In this document: positions 31,104-44,382 of the stretch, piece after piece | Numbering within the stretch: the stretch's first letter is position 1 | Layout: every line of letters begins with the position of its first letter | NCBI GenBank assembly: GCA_027625915.1 | Contig: JANTQA010000023.1 | Location: forward strand, 20,894,001 to 20,958,000 | DNA: 64,000 nucleotides | Reading direction: 5' to 3' | DNA from: Anaeramoeba flamelloides | Taxonomy: Eukaryota > Metamonada > Anaeramoebidae | Position numbers and translations under genes: made by a program | Notes under the pieces: generated by a model | What the model was told of the DNA's origin: nothing | The model's input: only the letters and a program-made list of their open reading frames with translations | Database searches by the model: none

Positions 31104-34100
31104 TTATTTATATTGCTTTTTTTTCAATTTTTTTGAAATTTCTTTGGCTTCTTGTATTTGTTTCAAGATATTATCATCCTTTAATTGACCAGCAACATCT
31201 GAAGCTTGTCTAAACATTTCCAATTTTATATAAAAATCAACTCTTTTTTTCATGTTTTTAATTCTGGGTATGTATCTAGCAGCTTCCTTTTTAGATAATT
31301 GATTTAAGCAAACCCTGACAAATGGTTCGTATCCTATTGGAGAATTTTTGGAATCTGCAAAGAGTGATAGGTTTTCCCACATTCTATTTTTAGCGTATGT
31401 CGAAATCACGATCCACCAATAACGTTTATCTGAGACTTTAAATTGCTTTTTGATTTTATATGCCATTTTTTGGTCTCTGTTTTGCAATAGCAAAGAAATA
31501 GTTTCATTTACTGATTTGCCAAAAAAATCTATTGATCGTTTTTTTTTCAATTCTAATTCATGTTGCACCATAATTAGTTTGGATTGTTGTTCGCACATTT
31601 GTTTATAAAAAACGTTTTTATCCTGCTCAAATTTTCCTGAAGCCCTTTTTAAAGTATTTGTTTTAAAATCAATTTTATCTGATTCCAAAACCTTTTCAAT
31701 GTTGAGTGCTGCAATATCACGATGCCTTTCCAAACCTTCTAATAGCATTTGCAAATGCTTTTCGTCATTATTTTTTTTCCAATATAAAATTAATAACTCG
31801 ATGGCCTTTTCGCGGTTTTTTAATTTGGAAAATAAATCCTTTTCGGTAATACTTAGAGACTTTAGTTCGTTTAATAAATGAAATAAAACCAAATAAATCA
31901 AATCGTCATCACGAGAATTAATTGCCTCATCCAATGCCATTTCAATTTTGTTCATCGATATTAATAAGGGGACTTGGTTACTTGATCTTGGATCATGTAT
32001 AATTAATTTGATGGCCAATTTTTTCCTCCCTGCGTCTCTTGCCACCGTGGCAATTTTGACATATGAAACCTTACTTTTTGTTTGTTTAATTTTTTTCATA
32101 ATTTGATCATGAATGTTTTCATCTTCATCGGCCTGGCGTTCAGAGTATCTAATTTTATCACAGGCCCACCTTTCTAAAACCTTATCAGAGCCCAATTTTA
32201 AATACCTTGTAATTTCATAGGCTAATAAATGATTTCGGTGATTCAAGAGCTTTTTTATTAAATTCCGAATTCCAATTTTTTTGTATTCATTATAGGTCAT
32301 TGGGATGCCAACTAAATAAACTCGAATTTGATTCAAGATTCTAATTTCCTTGATCTTTTTTGCAAAATAGCCGTGATCAAATTCTCTTAAATAGGTTTTC
32401 CCTAAATTTGCTGCTTTAATTAATAAATTTTGCCGTTCCAAATCAAATTCACTAATTGCTGCAATTAGACAATCCTTAATTGCCTGCGATAAATCAGATT
32501 TAATAACCCTAATAATTTTATCCGCTCTCGAATCCATTTGCTCAAAGCATTGGTTTGCCTCAAAAAGCATTGCTCCGGGGCTATCGCTACCAATTTCAAA
32601 AATCGATTCGATCACATCTGGCACTCTTGATAGAAACTCACAAGTTTGGTTACTGATAATTCTAATACCGTCAATTTCTGGAACTAAACAAATCGTATCC
32701 CCATATTGATATTGGACATATGTATCATTTGGCCCGATCATTAGTAATAAATTTTTTTTTTCCCAATAGCACAAGATCGAATCTGTACCACACCAGACCA
32801 ATTTTGTTGGGCACGATCCTTTTGTATCAAATTGTAATAATATTTGATCATGTTTTAAAGTAGTAACTACTAATTTCCCATTCTTGGTAAAATATGCAAG
32901 TATTTTCCCACTTGGTGATAACGATAATTTGACAACAGGCTCAATTGCATATTCAACACTACTTTCAAAATCAACACATGTTATTAATTCACCAGTTGAT
33001 GAACATAATAAAACTTCTGGCTGTCCTATTGTTTATTATTTTTTTATTTGGTTTTTATTTTTTTGTTTGGTTTTTATTGTTTTATTATTTTTTTATTTTT
33101 TTGTTTTGTTTTATTTTTTTTTTAAATTTTGATTTATGAATATATAATTTAAACTAAAATATTCAAATTTTTTTACACACTTTAAACGATTATAAGAATA
33201 AAAATATCACAATTTCTTTCAAATTTGGAAATAATTATGGATTTTTGAAAAATATAAAAATTATTTTTTGATCTTTTAGTTTTTTACTTTGATTTTGTTT
33301 TTCCAATTTCGTAATCGGTTTCTTTAGAAAAAAATTTTTTTCAATGGTTGATATTAAGTTATAGTCAAGTTTTTTTAAATAGAAAAAAATTATACAATTA
33401 TTTGATGGTATCTAATCATTTGATCCATCAATAATTGTTAATAGAAATTTCAACAAATTTAGCAAAACATTTTTTGTTCAGCTCGTTTCATCAGTTTGGA
33501 AACATTGATTTTTATATTTATTATTTTAATTTTTTTTTTTTTGATTTGGAGAAAAAAAATGATTACTTATAAAAACTTTGATACTGGTGAATTAAATGTG
33601 ATTTTAATATTAAGTTTGGAAAAATACAAAAAATTGGGGAAGAGTCAAAAATATTTCATGTTGCTGTAGTGAAAAGAAAATCGATGATCTAGACCACTTT
33701 ATATGGAGACTTTAAAAAATATGAAAAAACCAGAAGACATAGGAAAAAACAAATTATAAAAAAAATAAAAAAACTGTGATTTCAATATAATAGTCAAAGA
33801 GGTTACAGATGAATTGCTGAGGAAAATGTACATAAAAGAAATGTATGTTATTACCATAGAATACTTTTTGAAGAATTTGACTCAACATGCTATCAAGAAA
33901 AAAGGAGCTCAAATCCATAATTTCCAGCCTAAACATACAGATACAGCTGGGACCAATAACTAGTGAGTTTTTTCTCACTCTCTTTTTTTAAATTCTTTAT
34001 TTTTTTTTCCACACTTTTTTTTATTCAGTTTTTTTTTAGATATCTTTCAATTCGAAAATATCTTTAGAAAACTAAATTAAATTTTGAATACTTCTGATGA

Positions 34101-37100
34101 CTGTGCCTATCTAGACTCTTTAAATTAGAAGACACAAATTCAGTCGCTTCAAAATTCTCTCATTACCATAATAAATGTGTTTTTATAACATTTAACCCTT
34201 AAGGGTAATAAAAAAATATATATAAAAAATTGAGATTATTTTTTGTCATATCTCTGAGACACAAAATTAAATATGGAATGTTTTAAAAAATAGAGTTTTT
34301 ACAATTACCTAGATAAATAAAGAGTTCCATGCAATTAATCCAAATTTTGGTAATAGTAAACAAAACATCCGTTTTGATTTTTGAGAACAAAGGGGTTTTC
34401 AATCTAAAATCGTTTGGTAAATACCAATACTTTGTTTGAAAAATGATTTTTTTTTAAAAACATTGAAAGATTGTTATTTACAAAACGATTTTTTGATTAA
34501 AATTATTATTAGTATATTAAGATAATCAGAAATTATATTTACTATAACCAAAATTTGGATTAATTGCATAGAACTCTTTATTTATCTCTAAAATTGTAAA
34601 AAATCTATTTTTTACAACATTCATATTAACGCAAGTGTAATGGGTGTCTCCAAATTTTTGGAACTGTGTTTATATTACAATTTAATTTCAGAAAAAAGAA
34701 ATTCGAAAACATTAACTACAAATCAAAAAATTAAAAAAACACAGAAATATTTAACTTTATGAAGAAAAAAAAGTTCTCAAGAAATATATCATAAGTAAAG
34801 GACATTATTAGAAAATTATTATGATCGATTGAAAAAATAATTCAAATGTTATTTGAACGTTATTGTGAAAATATTCGACATTTGTTGTGATTTAACAAAT
34901 TTTGATAAATCATTTAGAAAAATCTCAGATGTTAATAATTAAAAGGTTGAATATTTTTTTTTTTTTTCACTTTTAATTTGTTATTTTTTCATTTTTTTTT
35001 TTTTATTCAACTAAAAAAAAAAAACAAATTAAAAAGCATCTATTTGATAATTTTTGTTTTGTAACTTATTTTGTGTGAATATATGCCTTTCACTACAATT
35101 CTGGTATTTTTTATTTTTTCGAATTTTCAGTAGGCAACACAAAAAATAATTTTAGTTCTTTTTTGATTATTAAAAAATGGATGAGGAATTGGTGATCAAT
35201 AAACTAGAAAAGAAAAAAACCCAATATAATAAACTGAAATGATTTTCATTTATTGTGAAAACATTATTAAAAATCTATTAATTTGGAATTGAATGAAGAC
35301 TTAATTGTCGAAATTTGAATTTAACAAGTTAAAAAAAGTTTAGGTAATTTTACTTTTGATCATAAAAGATTTATACAAAATAAATTTTGATTGAAAAAAG
35401 AAAGGCCTTAAAATACTACAATTTTTCGAAAGGTAAGAAGCTATATTATTTTTTTTTGGAATATTTTTTTTGAAAAATCACCATTTTAATTTCAAATTCT
35501 AAACCAAAAATCATTATTTCGTTTAGAGTAAGATGGGAAAAAGAATTTAATTGCTTTTTTTGAGGATATTTGTTTTAAAAAATTAAATCCATAATAGATA
35601 TCGAGGATTTCGATACAAGTTTTGATTAAGGGAATTTACTTTTTGAGGTTATTTGTTTGCAAGTGAATTTGAAAAATTCCAAATATACTCTTAATAGAAA
35701 ATCATATGTAACCTGGATGTTTGGTAGTAATTAGATTTTATCTTTTTTTGATTGAAGAAAATAACAAAAAAAAGAAATTTAATTTCACAAGTCATAGGAA
35801 GAATAGTTTAATTTCAATTCTGGTTGAAAATTGTTTTGTTTTGGTGGTATGTATTTCCACTTGGTACAGAAAAAAAGGATTTGGATTTTTTCAGTAAAAG
35901 GTTTCAAATGAAATTTATTTTTTTTCTTTATTTGTTCAATTCTCAACAAAAACAAACAAAATCAAACCCTTATTGAGTCGTCTTTAAATTATTTTGATTT
36001 TAGTAAACTAAAAAATAATAAAATGTTGAGAATATTTTTATTTTTTTTCAATTTTTAGCACCAGATTCTGGAAGTTTATTGAAACTCAAATATTAAAATA
36101 GATAATTTTTTTATTATAATAAACTATTTTTCAGTCAAAGGGGTCCAGTTGTAATGAGCGAAATACATGTGTTTAAAGAGTTTTCATGGATATTAGAAGA
36201 AAAAATTTATTTTGGAAATTTTCAAAATTGAAATCATTTTTTCACATTTTTGCTCATTTTTTTTTTTTTTTTTCGATTTTTTTTTTAAAAACCTAATTCA
36301 GTTGCAAAAATTTTTTTTATTATAAGATCAATAGTCACTTGGTAAAAATGTGTTATTCTAAGGTTATTGAAACAGTGGAAATGATTGTTGAGAAATCAAA
36401 TTGATTTCTATTCGAATTTTATTCAATCTTTGATCATGATATTTGATTGATAAATGTGAAAAATTTTCACTTCATTTTCATTTCCTTTTTCAAATAAGCT
36501 TAATTTCAAAAATAGGGGCAGATTTTTCATCAGTAAAAAAATTGTTTAATTGTTTTTTTTTTTTTTTTGAAGAATTAGGTATTTTACTAACGTGTTTAGA
36601 GATAATAACCAATACAGATTAATAAATAAAAATATTGTGTTATCATTGTATTCTTTAAAAGACAAATGAAAAAAGAAAAAAATAATAATATAAAAGTTTT
36701 CCCCTAATTTTGAAATTTGGCTTAGAGACCACAAATACCTACACACTTCATTTTGAGACTTGATTTCTCAAAGAAAAGTATGGAAAATGAAGTGAAAATT
36801 GTTTCCTATTTATTATTCAAATACCAGTAGAAGGTTAAAACGAACATTCTTGTTTTTCTCAATGGTGCCCTAAGAATTTTATTTTTTCAATTTTTAAGAA
36901 AATTTATTGATTAATTAGTTTTCTTTCAGACATATATCAACGATTCTTTGATGTGTATTATTCTGATTATTTTTTTATTTGTTCTTCAAAGGTCAATTAT
37001 ATAAAATAATTGATATTTGAAAAAATGTTTTTTTTTAGATACCCCTTTGACTGAAACAAAGTTTAGATAAATACAATTTATAAAAATATTTATTTTCAAA

Positions 37101-37134
37101 ATTTGATTTTTAATGGGCCAATGATTTTGAAATC

Positions 37135-37175
<41 letters not shown>

Positions 37176-38709
37176 CATATATGAAAAAGACCCAATCAAA
37201 TAAAAAAAAAATCACAAATTACAATATATTTGTTTGAAACCTTTATTTGTAAAAAATTGATAATGGAAATTTTTCACACCAAAAATCTAAATAACAGTTA
37301 AAAAAATGTAACAACAATATACAGATGTTTTAAATAAAGTGAGTACAAAAAGCTTTAAAAAACCTTTCTTAAATTGTTTAGCTAATTCTTCTAATCAGTT
37401 GAGTTACACTTTTTAAAGCTTTTTGTCTGGGCTTTTCAAAACAGTTGTACCATTTTTTGTTTTGTCACTTTGTCAAACGCCTTAAAATAAGTAGATTAAT
37501 TCGAGTTGTTTCACCAATTTTCTAATAAGAGATACAGCCGTTCCAACCATACTTTGAAATTTTATAAGACATAGGAATTAATTGTCTATTATAAAATTGT
37601 GTTTTTTCAAATATAAAATTCAATTTCTATCCTAAGATAAAAAATTCAATTTCTCTTAAATCATTCGAGTTAAATTTTTTTTGTGAAAAAAATGATAAAA
37701 ATTAAATTTCAAAAGAAAATAAACCATGGAAATGACAATACTTGAAAGTCTTTTACGATCATTGCTTTTAAATTATTTAAACCTGAGATTTTAACAATTT
37801 TGGAAATTGAAGATCAGTATTAACGTAAGTTTTTTTCTGAATTTGTTTGTCAATTACTAAAACCATAAAATAAAAATTGGATAACAAATTTTTTTTCTGA
37901 TATTATAAATTTTACGGTTTCTTATAAACTTTCATAATCATTTTACACTTGTGTCACACAGAATAAAATTTTGTAATAGAAAATCAATATCTAGGTCTTA
38001 TAAATTTTCAAAGTAGGGTTGGAATGGCTTTAACAAAACAAACAATCAAATTAATTCATCTTGTGAAGTTTCCCATTACAATAAAAAAATTGGATCGAAA
38101 AGGTAAAAAAGAAAAACAAAAAAAAAAGATCTTTTTACTTGAATTTGAAAATTGAGCAGGGATAATGTCCATGTCATAAATGTCTTTTTCAAATGGGATT
38201 GTTTTATATAAAGCAGGGCTTTTCTTTTTAAAAAGATCTGCAACCAAAATATCACCAGCCTCATTTAAAATCGCAACGCCTGTGTCCCATATTTTACACA
38301 AGTTGACCATTGAAGTCATTTTGGAAGTCTTTGAAACAGTGATTGAATGAAGCTCGTCTCCAAACATGGAAAAGATATGGATTATGGAGTCGAGTGATAC
38401 GCATATTAACCGATCTTCTTTGTCCCACCCGATATCAACCACTTTCCCACAATCCTTTGTGTCGATCTCTCCGAGCAGTTTGCCACTTGACGAAAAGACA
38501 TAGATCCTATTTGACAAGATCATGGATGTTTGCTTGACTGCTTTTGTGTAATCAACCATAAAGGCAATTGGTCCTCCGTTTTTTGAACCTGCATAAAGAA
38601 AACCAGACAGTTCTAATTGAGACAATTCTGTTTCTTCAAGTCGATAAATCTCTTGTTTATAATATTTTATATTATGAAGCAAATCCCAAGAAGCAGAATA
38701 AGTCGACAT
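31104..38709 (-). CDS. VPS16: VPS16, core subunit of HOPS/CORVET tethering complexes
   Basis: VPS16 carries the SM protein VPS33 within the HOPS and CORVET complexes, which tether and fuse late endosomes and vacuoles/lysosomes. Two exons, 38709-38139 and 33025-31104, join in frame (S-N-S|R-Q-P-E; donor GTAAAA, acceptor TAG) into 830 aa, against 839 in human. The start is fixed by MSTYSASWDLL aligning with the human MDCYTANWNPL. The N-terminal beta-propeller domain covers about residues 1-400 and includes NGGPIAFMVDY, GVAILNEAGDILVA and CLVPEIDGIRIIS near residue 305. The alpha-solenoid follows (IGIRNLIKKLL, RSSNQVPLLISM). It includes the VPS33-binding region around residues 640-760 with DKRYWWIVI near 725 and NSPIGYEPFVRVCLNQ. 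No low-complexity insert is present, unlike its neighbours. The 5.1-kb intron is the anomaly. It is transcribed divergently from WDR75. Confidence 0.95.
33280..33645. repeat. Decayed family-A element in VPS16 intron
   Basis: It shares the family-A interior ('gatggtatctaatcatttgat', 'cagctcgtttcatcagtttgg') with 25225-25765. The right terminus has degenerated and abuts a LINE fragment directly. It is non-coding. Confidence 0.5.
33645..34185 (+). mobile_element. 5'-truncated LINE relic (lineage 2), sense on plus strand
   Basis: The fragment starts with codons for SCCCSEKKIDDLDHFIWRL and a stop, the same zinc-knuckle C-terminus as the minus-strand relic at 21868-22092. The downstream sequence to about 34185 matches the complement of about 21380-21840, for example 'gactgtgcctatctagac' against 'gataggcacagtcattag'. 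It lies antisense to VPS16 inside its intron. Confidence 0.6.
34245..34640. repeat. Hairpin element in VPS16 intron
   Basis: The arms at about 34245-34375 and 34535-34640 are reverse complements: 'ataaataaagagttccatgc' on the left and 'gcatagaactctttatttat' on the right. The loop is about 160 bp. Beyond the right arm, 'gtgtctccaaatttttggaa' resembles the terminus of family A, so the hairpin may be a rearranged member of that family. Confidence 0.5.
36132..37053. mobile_element. TIR element (CAGTCAAAG family) in VPS16 intron
   Basis: The left end CAGTCAAAGGGGTCCAG (36132) is matched by the complement of the right end (CAGTCAAAGGGGTATCT, ending 37053). The 922-bp interior holds its own foldback arms (about 36440-36480 and 36775-36832) and is non-coding; the 66-codon minus-strand frame has no recognisable similarity. 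It is related to the 535-bp element at 24056-24590. Confidence 0.55.
37140..37171. repeat. (TA)16 microsatellite
   Basis: About 32 bp of uninterrupted TA lies in the VPS16 intron, about 1 kb from the exon 1 donor. A shorter TA tract lies in RalGAP intron 5. Confidence 0.9.
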
Positions 38710-40941
38710 CAGAAGGCTAAAAAAAAAAAAAAAATAATAAACAAATAAAAGAAAAAATGATAATTTATCTTGTTTTGGTTTTTGTCTTGGGAAAAATTTG
38801 GGAATTGTTATCACTCAAAGTTGAAACAAAATAAGAGAAAAACAATAACAGTAATATTGGATTTTTGGTTTTAGTTTACATGGTGGTTGTGTTAATTTTT
38901 AAGGTTGCTGTTCCATTAAAAATGAAAAAAGAGTCTCTTTTGCTCCGTGCAAGACCTTGTTATTTTGGCTCTGAGTTGAACAATTTTCAAATAAACAAGA
39001 ATCTTTATGATGCTCAAAAAAAAAAATTTTTCTTATCGTTTTTTTCCAGATTCTAATTGAGACTGAAAGTTCCCTAGACTGAGAGACGATTAATCTTAAA
39101 GAATAATGTTTTTTTGGCAATAAAATCAAAAAATTTGGACTAAAGAATTGATTCAAATAAACTAAAATTATAAGAATAATCTCTTTGATATTATTGGAAA
39201 TAAAGACTCATTATTTATTTTATCATTGGTCAACGATAAAGAAAATTATGATTCTGAATTGATAATTTCGATACTAAAATTTAGAAATTTCGGGATAAGT
39301 GCTGTAGAGTACTGGCAAGTGCCTAGGTTTGCCATAATTCAAAAGAATTAGGTAAAATCTTTGATTTAACTCAATTTTTTTGAATTCTGGAAAACTTAAC
39401 GGCAGTTTTTTTTAATTTTTGAAATGATAAGAAAATTTAGGAAATTGATAAAAACTTAACAAAGTTTTTCCATAATCCAAAAACCATTAGTAAAATATTT
39501 GATTTTACTCTATTCTTTTAAATTTTGGAAAACCAAACGGTGTTTTAAAGAAACTCTAAAATTTTAGTTAAAGTTTTTTATCCTAACTATCAGTTAATCA
39601 AGTTTTTAACTGTTGTTTATCTATTGTTAAAAAATAAAAAGAAAAAAATGATTTCTAAAGAGAGACATGAAAAACAGAAAGATAATCGGGATATGAAAGA
39701 GTGTAAAAAAATAATAAAAGAAAAAGAAAAAACTTCATTTAAAAATTTTTATTTGTAACCCTAATGTTGAATTTATTGGTAGTTGATTCTTTTTATATGG
39801 AATTTTTTAGATCTCTACAATAATTTGTATTAATAAAGAGATCTAAATATTTGAAAAACTATAGATCAAATGAAATATTTCATTGATTAATATGAATTTA
39901 GAACTTCTGAAATATGATACATAGAGAAATAACTGATTTTTTCAAAAATGGGAAGAGGTTTTCTGACTTTTTTTATTTTTTTTTTATTTTTTTCTGAAAT
40001 AATATACATGTCGCCACAAATTTAGGAAGAGATATTTTGCAACTTTGTAGTTCTGAATATTGATAATTCATACTTTAAATTTGTGGCAAAATGCTAGATT
40101 TCTTTCTAAAATTCTTTGAAATTTTTGTCTGTACAAGGTAATTGATTAATTTTGCAAATAAACTTTTATTCATTAATTCTAAGAAAATTAAAAAAAAAAA
40201 TATATTTCAATTTCCAATTATATAAATCTTAAAACCCAAAATTAAAAACAATTCTTTATAAAAAATATTTTGAAGATCAACCTTTTTTACAATGTTTTTT
40301 AACATTTAAACCAATAAAAATGCTTTATTCTAAAATTAAGTAAAAAAATTGTCAAATAGAAAATCAAACAAAAAAAATTTCAGACATTTATTCGAATTTA
40401 TCAATAGTATTATCTGATAATCTGATTTCAAGTGACATTTGAACCAGAGATCACAAATATAGTTTAGCTCCAAGAGCAACATACTTTAAGTTTGTACATT
40501 CTCAACCTTAAACAGTAATCTCTTAACAGTTGAATTGTAAAGAAATTACTTCAACAATTCATTTATCTCTCCTATTTGTCTGATGTAAAAGCAGAACACT
40601 TTCAAAAGGAAATGAAAGGGTTTGTACAAGAATATTTCAAGAAGTGTTTGAAACCAAGCAAAAAGAGAAGAAAAAAAAACAAAAAATGAATTTTTTCGAG
40701 ATGATTACGTATAAAAAAAGGATTCTTGTAAAAAAATAAAAAAACATCTTTTCTTTACTTAGGATCATATTGAAATAGTCTCTTGTTGTAATAAGTTAAA
40801 GAATATTATTACCAGGTTTGCAAATAATTAATTCACTTTTTGGAAAGATTATTATTTGTCCAAGTTGAAAAAAGAAAGATTGATCTTGGAATTATTTTTT
40901 ATTGTTTTCTTTTCTTTTTAATTATTTATTCGTTATACTTT
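38710..40941. other. Divergent spacer between VPS16 and WDR75
   Basis: This 2.2-kb region separates two divergent housekeeping genes and should hold both promoters. It contains a family-E relic (about 39290-39590, with two copies of 'aaatctttgattt'-type segments) and a small palindrome copy (about 40011-40097). The minus-strand frame at 38899-39156 and the plus-strand frame at 38865-39056 overlap each other, and I see no exon partner for either. Confidence 0.5.
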
Positions 40942-43900
40942 ATGTCGCAATTAACAAGATTAGCTGGTGGGAGAAGTATAACAAACGTTCTTATCACTCA
41001 TGACAATAAGTTTGTTTTTTTTTTCAATAAACTCAATTACTCATCAACAAATAAATAAAAAAAAACAAAAATAACAAAAACAGGAAACAAATTTTTTTCC
41101 TTTCTTTGCTTACCTCTTACTTAAACCCTTAACTATTTTTTTTTGACAAAACAATACAAAACAAATTCACAATGAAAAAAATATAGAAGAAGTATTCAGG
41201 CAATTGAAGACAGCTTAACAATTTTTAGTCTTCAAACAGGGAATGTGTTGCAAAGAGAAAAAATACATAATTCCTTGATTACCTCTTTATTTTTTTTGGA
41301 TCACAAAGGCACCATAATTGTTACAAGTTCCTTAGACCGAACAATACGTTTCCATGACTCCTATACACTTAATGAAATTAAAAAGCCTATAATCTTAAAA
41401 GATCCTATCCATAACCTTTGCTTTATAAATCAAAACAAAAAGAGTTATTTAAAAAAAAAGGATCCTGATAATGAAAGTGAAACAAAAGACGAACAGGGAT
41501 TAGAAGAAGAAGAAGAAGAATACGATGACGATGATGAAGAAATAGGTGAAGACAAATTAGGTTTTGTTATTACAGAGACAAGCAATGGTGAATTGTTGAA
41601 ATTGTGCAGCTTAAATATTAAAACAGGAACACTTTTTGAGAAATTTTCTTGGAATAATATGACAGGATTTGAAAATTATTCGAGTATCTACTCAGAGCTT
41701 GACGAACACTATTTAACAAGAAGAAGTGAATTAATTGTGAGTGCGCAAAGGGAATTTATATATTGGACACTTGATTCGAGGGTCTATTCCTTCAATTTAA
41801 AAGGGGAAGGTGTCATAAAGTTTGGGTATTTCCCCACACTTATAACAACGTTATCACTTCATCCAACTGAAGACTCCACCTTTGCCGCAGGTTTTGTTGA
41901 TGGAATGATTAGAATTTGTTGGAAATCTCAAGACGAATTTCTTGAATACCCCTCTTATAACGGAGAAAGCGATTTCCATTTAAGAAGAGATTTAGATTTT
42001 GAAAATTCACAAGCCCTATTTATAAATTTCAACAAAACAACTCCAAAGAACAAGAACAATCCGAATAGTGACGGTGTTGGTGATGACAATAGTGATGAAA
42101 AAACAAATAAAAGCAAAACACTTTCTGAAATCAATGAGGAGAAGATCAAAAAAATCAAAAAAAAAAAATTCACAAGATTAAAGAAAAAAAGAATCAAGCA
42201 AGCAATAGTAAATTCAAAAACAATTCGATGGCATTCGCAACAAGTACGCTTTGTTTCCTGGGTTTTAGGAGGGCAATATTTAATATCTGGTGGAGAAGAA
42301 GCCACACTTGTCATTACTCATGTCAATTCTGGAGATCGAAAATTTTTGCCTCGAATTGGAGAAAAGGCATTGGTGAAGGGGTGCTGTTATTCCAATTCTG
42401 AAAAATATTTATTAATAAGTGAAGATTTATCGTTGTGGGTGATTAATTCCGGTACAAATACAATTCTTAAGAAAATCTCACAAATGGAAATAATGAAAAA
42501 GATTTCCCCATTGTATGGTATTGGGTTGGTTAACCATAATTCAAATCGTAACATTGGCGGTTTGGTTGTTATTAATAAGTTTCCAAATATTTTGCAATTC
42601 TTTGATATATATAGGGGCAAGCCTTCTTTTGATCTTCATATTTCCTATGAAAATAGCTTTGTAGATGTCGTTCCCCATTTGGTAAGCAAGCTTGCTTTTA
42701 ATAATAATGGTACAGAATTGATTACCGTCGATGAGAAATGTGAATTGAATAATATTTTACACAATAATAGCAAACACAAGAAAAATTCACAATCAATCCA
42801 AAATAATTTAAATGTAAATAATAATTTAAATAATAATGTAAATGTTAATGGACAAAAAAGGCAAAAAAGAAATCATAAAAGAAGAATTAACAGACTTGAA
42901 CTCAGAAAATTAATTCTTGAAGGAGGCAAAATTAATGATGATTATGATATTAATCTAAAATTTTGGAAATGGAAGCATGGTAAATTTGTAATGGTTACTA
43001 ATTTCCATTGGTCTAAAAGTAAAAAAATTACTTCTGTGTGTTTCCACCCCTTTTTAAAAATTGCTGTTACAACTTCGGTAGATTCTTATTTTAAAATTTG
43101 GATTGAAAATTCTCAAAAAGATTATATTAATCCAAAAAATAAGAATAAGAATAATAGTCACCAGACTAATAAAAATAATAAATATTTGAAGAACCAAAGT
43201 AAAAAAAATTCAATGCCTGGGTGGATTTGTCATAGTACTGGGTTTTTCCGACACGAACCAGCAATTTCTTCGACGTTTTCCAACGACGGGTCAATTCTTG
43301 CAATCAGTTATCCAACAATAATAACCTTTTGGAACCCTTACCAAATGTTATTATTAAATAAATTGACTATACCCAGCAAATTAGGTCAAATAAAAAAAAT
43401 TGAATTCATGAGAAAACCTTCGAATATTGTATTGGCTATTACAGACAAAGCCATAATTGTTTGTGATCTCTTGAAAATGGAAATCAAATGGGCCGTCCAG
43501 CTTTATAATTGCGATTTTTCAATTGATCCCTTTTCAAATCGTTTTGTTCTCTATTCACAAAACTCATCAAATCAATCAAAAATTTTATTATTTGATGTTT
43601 CCAGTCCTAAGCCATTAAAGGTTTGGATCAATAATAATATTATTCCAATTTCCGTTTCCTTTGAAATGAACGGCAGTGGCAGTCATCAGGTAAATGATGA
43701 GAATGGTAATATGAAAGATGACGTTGATCAAAATAATTATTCTGAAAATTTAATCATCTTGGACACAATAGGTAGATTATTTAGATTGTCAATTTCCCAA
43801 AAAAAAGCATCTCAAATAATTAACAATAAACAAAAAGATGCTAACAACAATAATAGTAACAATGAAAAAATTGAAGAACAAGAAAACGAAATTTCAAATT

Positions 43901-44382
43901 ATGAAAGAATCTTTAGTCAACAATCTCAAATTTTAAACGAAAAATCGTTAAATAAGAATTTTGAATTTAATAATAATGACAATGATCAAGATAATAATGA
44001 AAATTTGATGTTAAATTTGCAATTTTTATCACAAAAAAGAAAAGTTATCCAAGAATTTAGTTCACAATCACATATTATACCTTCAACTTCGCAATTGGCA
44101 AATAAATTTTTAGATTTGATGTTAAAAAAAAGATCTTCATCTTCACAAGAGAACGAGAATACTGAAACAAAAAACATTGATCTGGATGATTTTGATAAAG
44201 ATGATGATGACGACGATGATGATTTATTAAATGAAATCGAAATGGAAGAACAAGAAAGTGTAAAGAAAAATTTACAGACAAATAATAAACAACAGCAACA
44301 GACAGTTAATTCTTTTGATATTCGTGACAATCCTGAATATTCGGATTTTCTAAATTTTTTAAATCATAATAAAAAATTTTAA
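40942..44382 (+). CDS. WDR75: WDR75/Utp17-like WD40 protein, small-subunit processome
   Basis: WDR75 (yeast Utp17/Nan1) belongs to the t-UTP/UtpA complex, which couples rDNA transcription to 18S pre-rRNA processing in the nucleolus. I model exon 1 as 40942-41009 (MSQLTRLAGGRSITNVLITH) and exon 2 as 41187-44382, giving 1087 aa (human 830). The 177-nt intron uses GTTTGT and an ATATAG acceptor. A GTTTTT donor with the TTCAG acceptor before GCAATTGAA would also stay in frame and give 'NKFAIEDSL', so the junction is uncertain. WD repeats form two propellers. Diagnostic stretches colinear with human WDR75 are RWHSQQVRFVSWV...GGEEATLV (about residue 371), the FLPRIG that follows, SVCFHP...SVDSYFKIW, 'TFSNDGSILAISYPTIITFW' and the C-terminal helix HIIPSTSQLANKFL. 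Insertions of Asn/Lys (for example near 42780-42900 and 43130-43210) and a terminal Asp/Glu run explain the extra length. Confidence 0.9.

Larger units (their letters stand above)
33026..38138 (-). other. Giant intron of VPS16 (5113 nt)
   Basis: The flanking exons join in frame and align with human VPS16 without a missing segment, so the whole stretch is one intron. It contains a decayed family-A copy (about 33280-33645), a LINE 3' relic (about 33645-34185), a hairpin (about 34245-34640), a decayed repeat ORF copy (about 35285-35410), a TIR element (36132-37053) and a TA microsatellite (37140-37171). No nested host gene was recognised. Confidence 0.85.

Noticed and set aside
33026-38138. VPS16 as two separate genes
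   Set aside because: The two coding parts join in frame with GT-AG ends and together match one 839-residue human protein without gap or overlap.
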